From: Lachnospiraceae bacterium
GTDB taxonomy: Bacteria > Bacillota_A > Clostridia > Lachnospirales > Lachnospiraceae
Reading direction: 5' to 3'
Length of the DNA stretch: 16,005 nucleotides
Assembly (NCBI GenBank): GCA_024699595.1
Contig: JAILPG010000271.1
Span: 1 to 16,005 of the forward strand
Shown here: positions 7,388-15,617 of the stretch, one piece after another
How the letters are laid out: each line of letters begins with the position of its first letter
How positions within the stretch are numbered: position 1 is the stretch's first letter
Notes under the pieces: model-generated
The model's input: only the letters and a program-made list of their open reading frames with translations
Databases searched by the model: none
What the model was told of the DNA's origin: nothing
Translations under genes and position numbers: made by a program

Positions 7388-7836
7388 AGCAGGATAATGA
7401 ATGTATATCAGAGCCTGATATCAGCATTCTTAAGAACATAACCGGACAGTTTGAACTAAATATAGGCGATCCTAACGGTTATTCACCTCTTTCCCTTGCT
7501 TTTATCGGTGACAGCGTCTTTGACGTAGTGGTAAAGACAGTGGTTGTCGGAAGGGGCAACGCTCCGGTAAAGGTGCTGCATAAAAGGGCAAGTGACATAG
7601 TAAAGGCCTCCGCACAGGCGGATATGCTCGATCTGATATATGAAGAGCTTACCGAGGAGGAGCAGAACATCTACAGGCGCGGCCGCAATTCCAAGCCCTA
7701 CACCAAGGCAAAAAATGCTTCCTATGGAGCATATCTAAAGGCTACGGGTTTTGAGGCTCTGATAGGGTATCTGTATCTAAACGGAAGAACGGAGCGCCTG
7801 GTTAAGCTTATAAAGCTTGGGATGGATGCAATTTAG
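7372..7836 (+). CDS. mrnC: Mini-ribonuclease III
   Basis: Small dimeric ribonuclease with an RNase III catalytic domain but no double-stranded RNA-binding domain; in Bacillus the homologue matures the ends of 23S rRNA. Length 154 residues. The family motif LAFIGDSVFDVVV (42-54) holds the catalytic acidic residue D47. RRGRNSK (102-108) and FEALIGYLYLNG (127-138), with E128, complete the active-site set. The start is GTG 7372, supported by GAGGG (7361-7365) 6 nt upstream and by the lack of another in-frame start before the conserved domain. It overlaps the cysS end by 16 bp, the same neighbour as in Bacillus and Clostridia, so the two are co-translated. Confidence 0.93.
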   Translation: MAQGIEQDNECISEPDISILKNITGQFELNIGDPNGYSPLSLAFIGDSVFDVVVKTVVVGRGNAPVKVLHKRASDIVKASAQADMLDLIYEELTEEEQNIYRRGRNSKPYTKAKNASYGAYLKATGFEALIGYLYLNGRTERLVKLIKLGMDAI

Positions 7837-7866
7837 CTCCCGGGCGGATAACAGGAACAAAAAAGC

Positions 7867-8604
7867 ATGGAATACACGATAGAAGGAAGAAATACCGTAA
7901 TAGAGGCTTTCAGATCGGGAAAGCCGATCGACAGGCTCTATATCCTGGACGGCTGTCAGGACGGCCCGATTCTTACGATCAAGAGGGAAGCAAAAAAGAC
8001 TGACTGTATCGTCAGGTATGTGGATAAGGAAAGGCTTGATAACCTCAGCGAGACCGGCCATCATCAGGGCGTTATCGCAATAGCTGCCGCATATGAATAC
8101 TCGGATATCGAGGATGCTTTCAAAAAAGCGGAGGAAGCCGGAGAAGCTCCCTTCTTTTTCCTGCTTGACAACATCACCGACCCGCATAATCTCGGTGCCA
8201 TCATAAGGACTGCCGAGGTCTGCGGAGCTCACGGAGTGATAATACCAAAGAACAGGGCGGTCGGACTTACCGCAACTGTAGCAAGAACCTCGGCCGGAGC
8301 GCTTAATTATATGCCCGTCATCAAGACGGTCAACCTCTCAAGGACCATTGAAGATCTGAAAAAACGAGGGCTTTGGTTCGTATGCGCGGATATGGACGGC
8401 GAAGTGATGTACACAAAGGACCTGACGGGCCCCATAGGGCTTGTGATAGGCTCGGAGGGCGAGGGTGTATCCAGGGTTGTAAAGGAAAAATGTGATTTTG
8501 TATGCTCAATACCCATGAAGGGAAAGATCGGATCGTTAAACGCATCCGTGGCGGCTTCGGTCATGGCATATGAGATAGTAAGGCAGAGACTGAATGGCAG
8601 ATAA
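7867..8604 (+). CDS. rlmB: 23S rRNA (guanosine-2'-O)-methyltransferase, RlmB/TrmH family
   Basis: SPOUT-class SAM-dependent methyltransferase, 245 residues, that 2'-O-methylates a guanosine in 23S rRNA domain V (G2251 in E. coli for RlmB). An N-terminal substrate-binding domain begins at EGRNTVIEAF. The three knotted-fold motifs follow: motif 1 DNITDPHNLGAIIRTAE (101-117), with N108 and catalytic-type R114; motif 2 GLVIGSEGEGVS (191-202); motif 3 IPMKGKIGSLNASVAASV (215-232). AGGA about 10 nt upstream of ATG 7867 is the likely ribosome binding site. It follows mrnC by 30 bp and overlaps sigH by 11 bp. The yacP (NYN nuclease) gene that often sits between rlmB and sigH is absent. The exact target nucleotide is inferred from the family and synteny. 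Confidence 0.93.
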   Translation: MEYTIEGRNTVIEAFRSGKPIDRLYILDGCQDGPILTIKREAKKTDCIVRYVDKERLDNLSETGHHQGVIAIAAAYEYSDIEDAFKKAEEAGEAPFFFLLDNITDPHNLGAIIRTAEVCGAHGVIIPKNRAVGLTATVARTSAGALNYMPVIKTVNLSRTIEDLKKRGLWFVCADMDGEVMYTKDLTGPIGLVIGSEGEGVSRVVKEKCDFVCSIPMKGKIGSLNASVAASVMAYEIVRQRLNGR

Positions 8605-9223
8605 CTACCATAAACTGACAGATGAAGAACTGATAAAAATATATGCGGACGGTGATAAGGCGGCGCTTGGGCAGCTGCTTGAAAGGCACAAGGGAACGGT
8701 CAGAAAGATCATCGTGGCCAATAATTTTTTTGTTCTTGGAGGAGACGCCGACGATATCCTGCAGGAAGGGATGATAGGGCTTGTCTTTGCCATTAATTCC
8801 TATGATCCCGGCAAGGGGACCAGATTTGTGACCCATGCCTCGGCCTGCATCAAGAATCAGATAGTTGATGCGATAAGAAAGGACAGGGCAGAGAAAAACA
8901 GTGTTCTCAATTCCGCTATATCGCTTGATATCGATGATAACGGTGAGGGAGGTATAGGCATTCCCGACATGCTTCTTGCGGGCGCGGTCGTAAGCGCCGA
9001 GGATCTTGTATTAAGCGAAGACAACGCAAGAGAGCTTTCAGAAAAGATCAATAAAAGGCTGAGCCCCCTTGAAAAAGAGGTTTACAGGCTGCATTTAAGG
9101 GGCATGAAATATAGTGAGATATCAGAGAAATTAAACAGGGACAGAAAATCCGTGGATAATGCGACTCGCAGGATGAAGGACAAGATAAGAGCTATTGTTC
9201 AGGAATACTTTGACGAGGTGTAG
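8594..9223 (+). CDS. sigH: RNA polymerase sigma factor SigH (Spo0H-like)
   Basis: Sigma-70 family factor of 209 residues lacking region 1.1, of the SigH/Spo0H type that drives stationary-phase, competence or early sporulation genes. Region 2 spans about 52-100 and includes ADDILQEGMIGLVFAINSYD (52-71) and CIKNQIVDAIRK (85-96). Region 4 spans about 156-200 and includes YSEISEKLNRDRKSVDNATR (173-192), matching the SigH helix-turn-helix (NR..KS.DNA). The ATG at 8594 overlaps rlmB by 11 bp. Position after rlmB is the canonical place of sigH in Firmicutes. Downstream, however, the usual rpmG-secE-nusG genes are not present; the response regulator gene starts 3 bp after the stop. Whether this organism sporulates cannot be told from the window. 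Confidence 0.92.
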   Translation: MADNYHKLTDEELIKIYADGDKAALGQLLERHKGTVRKIIVANNFFVLGGDADDILQEGMIGLVFAINSYDPGKGTRFVTHASACIKNQIVDAIRKDRAEKNSVLNSAISLDIDDNGEGGIGIPDMLLAGAVVSAEDLVLSEDNARELSEKINKRLSPLEKEVYRLHLRGMKYSEISEKLNRDRKSVDNATRRMKDKIRAIVQEYFDEV

Positions 9224-9226
9224 GGC

Positions 9227-11140
9227 ATGGCTGACTGGGTAGTGATCGTTGATGATGATGTGATGAACTTAAAGCTTGCGGGGAGACTCTTAAGCGAAAA
9301 GGGAATGAGAGTGACCGCCTTAAGATCGGGAGAGCTCTTTCTTGATTATGTCAGGGATAACGGTACCCCGGATCTGGTGCTGTTAGATGTTAAAATGCCC
9401 GGAATGGACGGCTTTGAAGTATTGGAGAGGTTAAGAAACACAGAAGAGGATCTCTCTTTAGAAACGACACCCGTGGTGTTCATAAGTGCGATCTCCGACA
9501 GTACCGATGAGGAAAGAGCAGCTGCAGCGGGAGCGGCAGGGTTTATAAAAAAGCCGTTTGATCCGGATAATCTGTATGATTATGTTGCTCAAAAGATAAA
9601 TGAGAGCAGGTCCGGCGAAATTTTTGAATTCGACGGTCATCCGGAGGGTGCTGAGTCACCCGAAGGCACTAAAGGATCCGCATCGAGGGTAGGGTCGCTT
9701 TCAAGGATCTTTGATGAGGAAGACGCCGGACAGAATGCCCTGTGGATGGGTAAAGAAGCCTTCAGGTATGTCTACAGGTATATGATGAGATACCTGGAAA
9801 GATACAATATGAGTGCATACAGGGCCTTGTTTTTCCTGAAATACGACCCAAAGGATGCAAGGACTCAGGGCTCTGAAAACAGGGAAAAGATTTCGGATGC
9901 CCTTAGTGACATCATCAGAGGCTCTTTAAGAAACAGCGATATCATGTTAAAGGTCGATAATGAGCACTACTTCCTGTTTTTACCGGAGCTTGGACCTGAA
10001 AACGTAGACAGAGTCACAAAGAGAGTCATGGATACATGGCTTGAGACGGAGTATGGATCCGCCGCACATCTTGAGTGTGAATTTGAGCGCATTTCCGCGG
10101 AAAACCGCGAAGAAAAGAAAAAGAAGGAAGTCTCATTAAACCGCATAGTGATGGTCGATGATGACCGGACAAATCTCATCCTTGCCGAGAAGATCCTTAA
10201 GGGTAAGGGTATCGATATTACGTGTTTAAGAAGCGGGGCCGAGCTTTTTGAGCATCTGGAAGATCATGATGTGAATCTGATACTTTTGGATGTCAACATG
10301 CCCGGTATGGACGGCATGGAGGTACTAAAGAGATTAAAGTCGGGCGGAGGCAGGAGATCCAAAATCCCGGTTATCTTTTTAACGGGAGATGATGATGAGA
10401 GCACGGAGGTCTTAGGGTTTTCCATGGGAGCCATGGATTTTGTCAGAAAGCCTTTTGTGCCGGAGATACTTATAAGCCGTATAAGACATGTCCTTGAGCT
10501 CGTACGCCTTCAGAACAGCTTAAAGAGCGAAGTCAGCAAAAAGGCTGTGGAGAATGAATATCTTTCCATACATATCATACATGCCCTGGCTGCTGCCGTG
10601 GATGCAAAGGATCTGTATACGAGCGGTCATTCTGACAGAGTGGCGCGGTATGCGAGGATGATAGCCGAAAGCTACGGATATGATGAGGAAGCCCAGGAGA
10701 GGATATACATGGAGGGGCTTTTGCATGACGTAGGAAAGATCGGAATCCCGGATGAGATCATCAATAAGGAAGGGGCGCTTACAAACGATGAATTCGAGAT
10801 CATTAAGACCCATCCGTTAAAGGGAGCAAAGATACTAGACAGTATTCCCGAAATGCCGGGATTATCGATAGGTGCGAAGTGCCATCATGAAAGATATGAC
10901 GGAAGAGGATATCCCGACGGACTAGCCGGTGATGAGATACCTGAGGAGGCACGTATCATCGCGGTAGCCGATTCCTATGATGCGATGACGAGCCGCAGAA
11001 GCTACCGTAGTGCGCTTACACAGGAACAGGTGAGGGCTGAGCTGGTAAAGGGCAGAGGTACTCAGTTTGATCCTGATTTTTGCTACATCATGATAAGGCT
11101 TTTGGATCTGGATACACATTTTGACATGAGAGAAATGTAG
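9227..11140 (+). CDS. Response regulator: REC - degenerate GGDEF - REC - HD-GYP
   Basis: A 637-residue cytoplasmic signalling protein. The first receiver (about 4-125) has acidic pocket D9-D11, phospho-acceptor D54 and K109. Residues about 170-290 look like a degenerate GGDEF domain: RNSD (235-238) sits at the I-site position, but the GGDEF loop reads DNEHY (244-248) and the metal-binding region is lost. The second receiver (about 304-425) has D311-D313, D355 and K408. After a helical linker, the HD-GYP domain (about 450-630) has HD at H500-D501 in LLHDVGKIGIPDE and HHERYDGRGYP (553-563), so it is predicted to hydrolyse cyclic di-GMP. GAGGT (9214-9218) inside the sigH end is the ribosome binding site, implying coupling to sigH. 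The hybrid kinase 30 bp downstream is the probable phosphate donor. Confidence 0.9.
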   Translation: MADWVVIVDDDVMNLKLAGRLLSEKGMRVTALRSGELFLDYVRDNGTPDLVLLDVKMPGMDGFEVLERLRNTEEDLSLETTPVVFISAISDSTDEERAAAAGAAGFIKKPFDPDNLYDYVAQKINESRSGEIFEFDGHPEGAESPEGTKGSASRVGSLSRIFDEEDAGQNALWMGKEAFRYVYRYMMRYLERYNMSAYRALFFLKYDPKDARTQGSENREKISDALSDIIRGSLRNSDIMLKVDNEHYFLFLPELGPENVDRVTKRVMDTWLETEYGSAAHLECEFERISAENREEKKKKEVSLNRIVMVDDDRTNLILAEKILKGKGIDITCLRSGAELFEHLEDHDVNLILLDVNMPGMDGMEVLKRLKSGGGRRSKIPVIFLTGDDDESTEVLGFSMGAMDFVRKPFVPEILISRIRHVLELVRLQNSLKSEVSKKAVENEYLSIHIIHALAAAVDAKDLYTSGHSDRVARYARMIAESYGYDEEAQERIYMEGLLHDVGKIGIPDEIINKEGALTNDEFEIIKTHPLKGAKILDSIPEMPGLSIGAKCHHERYDGRGYPDGLAGDEIPEEARIIAVADSYDAMTSRRSYRSALTQEQVRAELVKGRGTQFDPDFCYIMIRLLDLDTHFDMREM

Positions 11141-11170
11141 GCAGGAGACTTTGAAATAGCGGAGTTTACC

Positions 11171-14047
11171 ATGAAAAACGCTAATAAGATATTTGACGGA
11201 ATAGTTGCATATGTTTCTGTTTACGTTGTTGCCATACTGTTATTCTGCGCTGCTATCACGATCTACTATTTCAACGTGGATGAGAGGGTATATATAGGCG
11301 ATCACGAATATACCTATATAGAGGAATGGCTGGTAAGGGACGGTGACGGCAATGAGTTCACGACCGGAAGGTTTTACCGGGCGGATCACAGGTATTACAA
11401 GCCTTTTACGATCATTACGACACTGCCTGACAACATAAAGGATAACAGCATTCTTTGTTTTATCACGTCGTATGATACATATGTCTATATAAATGATGAG
11501 CTCAGGAAGGATTTTATCGGAGACAGGGACATGCCGCTGCCGGGCGGACCGGTCATGGCTTTTTACATGACGGTTCCGGTGGATTCCTCCGATTCGGGTG
11601 CCACACTGAGGCTTGAGAAAAGAGGCTATTCCAATAGGCCGACGCTTGTTACGGAGACCTTTATCACGGACATGGCGGGCGTATACGGCAAACTCATGGA
11701 GGAATACGGACTGTCGCTTGGTATTTCGATGGTGATACTGTTCTTTGCGTTAGTCGTTCTTATCATCAGTATATTTATGAGACTGTGGTACAAGAGACGC
11801 ATAGACATGCTTTATGGTGCTCTCGGCATACTCGTGGTCTGTGCGTGGCTTGTTACCAATTCATATCTGTATCCCTTTGTATTCGGGCATTATCACGTAT
11901 ACGGCGTGGTAAACTACATATTCTGTCTGATCATGCCAATAGAACTGTTACACTATCTGGATGCACTTCAGGAGGGACGTTACAGGAAGCTCATGTCCGT
12001 GCTGATGGTCTTATGCATCCTGAATTCCCTGTTCTGGATGACGCTTCACTTTACCGGAATACTGGCCCTTTCAAAGGCACTTATCCCGATAGACGTTGTC
12101 CTTTCTGCGGTCGTACTGGTAGTGATCATAGTGCTTGCCGTTGATATTAAAAAAGGCTACGCCGGAAGGTACAGATACACGGCGATCGGATTTGCCGGGA
12201 TCTTAGTCAGTGCGATCCTTGAGATCATTGTGCTTCTTTTTACCAACATAAGAAACGATTCGATCCCGATGCTTATCGGTCTTGCATGGCTGCTAAACTT
12301 CGTGGTGGTACAGCAGATAGATTTCCTGCGAAAGGTCAGCGAGGAAAAACAGACTGCGATCGCTCTTTCCGAGGCAAAGACGAAATTCCTTGCAAATATG
12401 TCGCATGAGATAAGGACACCCATAAACTCGATCTTAGGAATGAATGAAATGGTCCTTAGGGAAAACAGGGATCCGGTCATTGAGGAATATTCAGAGACGA
12501 TCAGGAATTCCGGAAGGATGTTGTTATCTCTTGTTAATGATGTTCTGGATTTTTCAAAGATAGAAGCGGGAAGGCTAGAGATCACAAAGGCCGGCTATTC
12601 ACTCTGTGATCTTATAAGAAATGTTGAGGGCATCATCACCGAAAGTGCGGGCGAGAAGAATCTTACGTATCAGTCGCTTATAGAAGAAAATGTACCTGAC
12701 GGCCAGATCTCCGATGAGTTCAGGATCAAACAGGTGCTCATAAATCTTTTGTCCAATGCCGTAAAATACACGGATAAGGGCGGCATACAGATGCACGTAT
12801 ACGGTGAGTACAGGGATGAAGACGAAGAAAGTGCTGCAGGCCCGGTTTATGAGCTTCACTTTGACATCTCGGATACGGGCCGCGGGATAAGATCCGAGGA
12901 TCAGGCTACGCTGTTTGATGCTTTTTCCAGAGCGGATATCGGAAAGAACAGGAGCATAGAGGGAACGGGTCTTGGTCTTGCGATCGTAAGGAGCATTATC
13001 GATTCCATGTCGGGAAGCATATTCGTGGAGAGCGAATACGGAAAGGGCTCTGTTTTTAAAGTGATGATTCCCGTAACGGTAACGGATAAGACCTCTGTTT
13101 CAAAGATCATTTCGGGATTGTCCGAGAAAAAACAGACTGTCAGGGATGAGCTTTTGTCAAAGATCTGCGATTATACCGCACCTGAGGCAAAAGTGCTTGC
13201 AGTTGATGACAATGCTGCTAACCTTACTATCGTAAAGCTGTTCTTAAAGCGTACGCGCATAGTGCCGGATATGTGCACTAACGGCAATGAGGCTGTAAAG
13301 CTAAGCTGTGAAAAGGCCTATGATCTGATACTCCTCGATCATATGATGCCATCTCCCGACGGAATAGAGACCCTGAAGCTCATAAGGACCGAGAAAGATT
13401 CACTTAATAAGGATACGCCGGCCATTGTGCTCACCGCAAACGCCATAGAGGGAAGCAGACAGATGTATATGACAGCCGGATTTGAGGACTGTCTGACCAA
13501 GCCGCTTGACTCAACAATGCTTGAAAAAACAGTGAAGAAATATCTGCCTGAGGATAAGATAGTACCCGTGGAGCCCTTGGGAGGCCAGGGTGAAAAACGG
13601 AGTGAGGGCTCGTCCTGTAACGATATCCTGGAATTTGCACCCGCTGATAACACGGATGATACGGATGAAAAAAGTGCAGGCGCAGAAGCGGAGAAATATG
13701 ATTCACTTAAGGATCTTTCTGTAGATGTAGAGGGCGGTATCGATTACTGTAAAGGTGATGTAACCCTTTACGAAGAATTGCTTGAGGCATTTTTAACTGA
13801 TTCATCCGACAGAAAGGAAAACCTCAGATCAGCCTATGAAAACCGTGATAATAAGCTGTATTCCGTTCATGTTCATGCGATCAAAAACTCCGCATGGATG
13901 ATCGGAGCACATGCGCTGTCAGAGAAGGCTAAGACGCTTGAAGAAGCGTCAAAATCAGATGATAATGAAACAGTGGAAAGACTCCATCCGGGATTTTATG
14001 AGGAATATGTGAAGCTTATTGACGGGGTGACAGAGATAAAAGCCTGA
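11171..14047 (+). CDS. Hybrid sensor histidine kinase, 7TM sensor with REC and Hpt
   Basis: A 958-residue membrane phosphorelay kinase. TM1 is at about 11-33. An extracytoplasmic beta-rich domain (about 36-180, with DTYVYINDEL) precedes seven hydrophobic segments between about 183 and 384, the 7TMR-DISM layout. HisKA holds phospho-His H412 in ANMSHEIRTPINSILGMNEM. The ATPase domain shows N-box INLLSNAVKYT (524-534), DTGRGI (568-573), FDAF (582-585) and GTGLGLAI (598-605). A receiver (about 672-792) has D679-D680, phospho-acceptor D723 and K777. A C-terminal Hpt domain (about 845-955) has H902 in VHAIKNSAW. The linker at 793-845 is low-complexity and acidic. GGAG (11161-11164) lies 6 nt before ATG 11171. 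Being cotranscribed with the HD-GYP protein, its Hpt probably phosphorylates those receivers. The ligand is unknown. Confidence 0.93.
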   Translation: MKNANKIFDGIVAYVSVYVVAILLFCAAITIYYFNVDERVYIGDHEYTYIEEWLVRDGDGNEFTTGRFYRADHRYYKPFTIITTLPDNIKDNSILCFITSYDTYVYINDELRKDFIGDRDMPLPGGPVMAFYMTVPVDSSDSGATLRLEKRGYSNRPTLVTETFITDMAGVYGKLMEEYGLSLGISMVILFFALVVLIISIFMRLWYKRRIDMLYGALGILVVCAWLVTNSYLYPFVFGHYHVYGVVNYIFCLIMPIELLHYLDALQEGRYRKLMSVLMVLCILNSLFWMTLHFTGILALSKALIPIDVVLSAVVLVVIIVLAVDIKKGYAGRYRYTAIGFAGILVSAILEIIVLLFTNIRNDSIPMLIGLAWLLNFVVVQQIDFLRKVSEEKQTAIALSEAKTKFLANMSHEIRTPINSILGMNEMVLRENRDPVIEEYSETIRNSGRMLLSLVNDVLDFSKIEAGRLEITKAGYSLCDLIRNVEGIITESAGEKNLTYQSLIEENVPDGQISDEFRIKQVLINLLSNAVKYTDKGGIQMHVYGEYRDEDEESAAGPVYELHFDISDTGRGIRSEDQATLFDAFSRADIGKNRSIEGTGLGLAIVRSIIDSMSGSIFVESEYGKGSVFKVMIPVTVTDKTSVSKIISGLSEKKQTVRDELLSKICDYTAPEAKVLAVDDNAANLTIVKLFLKRTRIVPDMCTNGNEAVKLSCEKAYDLILLDHMMPSPDGIETLKLIRTEKDSLNKDTPAIVLTANAIEGSRQMYMTAGFEDCLTKPLDSTMLEKTVKKYLPEDKIVPVEPLGGQGEKRSEGSSCNDILEFAPADNTDDTDEKSAGAEAEKYDSLKDLSVDVEGGIDYCKGDVTLYEELLEAFLTDSSDRKENLRSAYENRDNKLYSVHVHAIKNSAWMIGAHALSEKAKTLEEASKSDDNETVERLHPGFYEEYVKLIDGVTEIKA

Positions 14048-14077
14048 GATGTGATCTGAAAAACAGAGGGAGTATCG

Positions 14078-14103
14078 TAGCACGGCAATGATTGTGCTAT
14101 AAT
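14078..14103 (+). promoter_or_regulatory. Extended -10 promoter overlapping an inverted repeat
   Basis: TGCTATAAT (14095-14103) is a perfect extended -10; no good -35 lies 17 bp upstream. The -10 overlaps the right arm of the inverted repeat TAGCAC (14078-14083) / GTGCTA (14094-14099), spacer 10 bp. The repeat could be an operator, or a weak terminator hairpin for the kinase gene. Transcription would start near 14110, leaving a leader of about 90 nt for the gene at 14201. Confidence 0.55.
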
Positions 14104-14200
14104 CTCATTTGCGGATCATTCATTATTACGATAATACCTGGGCAGATACGGATTTTTCCCGGATGCTGTCAGGAATAAATAGATCAAGGAGACTAAATAT

Positions 14201-15154
14201 ATGCAGTCAAGAGAGGAAATGCTCGATCGTATGAGATATCTTTACCGGGGATTATCTGCTATCGAAAACGAGACCAACCGGAAGAATAACACCGTGGCTC
14301 AGATACAGCAACTTCAGAAACAGATAAACTTTGAGGCGGAGCGAAGAAGAAAAGGAATAAACTATTCACAGATCGATGTAGGTAAAAAGAAGAACAAAGC
14401 CACAAGTATCGTCGGCGTGATCTCAGGTGTGTTTTTCAGTATTGTATTCCTTATAGCACTTGGCATTACGGCTCTTATAAATTCGACGTCACCTGATCAG
14501 GCTGACAAAGGCCTTACCGTATTCTTTTTGGGCGGGATCTTCGTTGTCGGAGTTGTTGTAACGGTTATTCTCACGGTAGCTACACGAGGTGTCGTAGGAG
14601 GGGTAAACAATAAGATCGTGGAGACTTCAAGGGCCGCGATCCCCGATGCCGAGAACAAGATCGTATCATATCAGGCAAGCATAGATTCAATGGTAGAGTC
14701 TCTTTACGATGCGGACAGCAAGATAGCGATCTCCTACATGTATATACAGGATCTTGTGAAGGCTTTCCCGCCTGATTATTGTTACTCGTATGCAGTCGGG
14801 AAGTTCATCTCGTATATTCAGAATCTTCGCGCCGACAGTCTTAAGGAAGCGATCAACCTCTTTGAGGATGAGGAATATAAGAACCAGATGTTGGCAGAGC
14901 AGAGGAAGCAGACGGAATTTGCAAAGATTTCCGCGGCCGCAAATCTGCAGACTGCTTATAACACAGGCCAGATAGCTAACTACAGCAGACAGATCGCTGC
15001 AAATACAGCTGATATAGCGGAATCTAACAGGATGATAGCCGCAAATACCAAGGCTGCCGCCGATTACGCAGCTGCTTCCGCAGCATATGCGAGACAGGAA
15101 GCAGGCTACGTAAAAGATATCAGAGACCGTGTCTGCCCATCATTTTGGGATTAA
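14201..15154 (+). CDS. Unrecognised two-TM protein with coiled-coil heptad repeats
   Basis: I do not recognise this 317-residue protein. Residues 1-60 are charged and helical, with a likely short coiled coil around 20-45. Two strong membrane segments follow at about 68-93 and 105-128, separated by a short loop. Residues 140-245 are helical with a Tyr-rich middle part (YCYSYAVGKFISYI). Residues 256-311 show a clean seven-residue period, with RQIAANT, ADIAESN and RMIAANT as examples; Ile or Ala recurs at position 3 and Ala at position 4, as expected for a long amphipathic coiled coil. The end is CPSFWD. Both termini are predicted to be cytoplasmic. AAGGAG (14186-14191) supports the ATG. A small gene follows 14 bp downstream and is probably cotranscribed; the promoter is at 14095-14103. 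Confidence 0.8.
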   Translation: MQSREEMLDRMRYLYRGLSAIENETNRKNNTVAQIQQLQKQINFEAERRRKGINYSQIDVGKKKNKATSIVGVISGVFFSIVFLIALGITALINSTSPDQADKGLTVFFLGGIFVVGVVVTVILTVATRGVVGGVNNKIVETSRAAIPDAENKIVSYQASIDSMVESLYDADSKIAISYMYIQDLVKAFPPDYCYSYAVGKFISYIQNLRADSLKEAINLFEDEEYKNQMLAEQRKQTEFAKISAAANLQTAYNTGQIANYSRQIAANTADIAESNRMIAANTKAAADYAAASAAYARQEAGYVKDIRDRVCPSFWD

Positions 15155-15168
15155 GGAGGATGTAAAAA

Positions 15169-15534
15169 ATGGGAATGTTTGACGGACTGGCAAAAGAGGC
15201 ACTTAAGGGCGTTTTAGGACAGCAGGGAGCGGATTTTGTAGCAAACAAAATGGCGCAGTCCACTAATCCTGTATTTCAGCACTACAGGAACAAAGTGGAT
15301 GAGACTTTTGAAAAGAGCTCCCAGAAATTGCAGCAGAATCATCCGAAATTTGCAAATGCCTGTGTCAAGGCAACCAATATGCTTGCAGAATATGGCAACG
15401 CCATATCGGGAAACGGTATGAACCAGCCGTCTGCTCCTGCACCGCAGGCTCAAAATCCCGTTGATCAGTTAAAAGCTTCCGATCCGGGAAACGGCAGTTC
15501 CTGTGTAGACACCAGTATGTGGGATTTTGAGTAG
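15169..15534 (+). CDS. Unrecognised small protein, partner of the preceding gene
   Basis: A 121-residue soluble protein of no family that I recognise. Residues 1-75 are helical and charged (MGMFDGLAKEALKGVLGQQG onward), residues 80-110 are rich in Asn, Gln, Pro, Ala and Gly and look flexible, and the end is acidic and aromatic (CVDTSMWDFE). There is no signal peptide or membrane segment. A very strong ribosome binding site, AAGGAGG (15154-15160), precedes the ATG at 15169 and suggests high expression. It starts 14 bp after the heptad-repeat membrane protein and is likely made from the same mRNA. The shared Cys then Trp-Asp ending of the two proteins is noted as a possible common tail motif. 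Confidence 0.75.
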   Translation: MGMFDGLAKEALKGVLGQQGADFVANKMAQSTNPVFQHYRNKVDETFEKSSQKLQQNHPKFANACVKATNMLAEYGNAISGNGMNQPSAPAPQAQNPVDQLKASDPGNGSSCVDTSMWDFE

Positions 15535-15578
15535 AGTGAAAGTGATAGTAAAAAGTCCGGGACAGCAAAAAATTCTGA

Positions 15579-15607
15579 TTGAAAAAGGATATTTTTTGTG
15601 ATACAGT
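15579..15607 (+). promoter_or_regulatory. Sigma-A promoter of tRNA-Thr
   Basis: TTGAAA (15579-15584, 5/6), a 17-bp spacer and TACAGT (15602-15607, 4/6). The predicted start near 15614 is only a few bases before the mature tRNA 5' end at 15618. Confidence 0.7.
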
Positions 15608-15617
15608 AGTTGGGCGT

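Noticed and set aside
14104..14200. c-di-GMP (GEMM) riboswitch in the leader of the unknown pair
   Set aside because: I looked because of the adjacent HD-GYP gene, but the conserved GEMM core sequences are absent.
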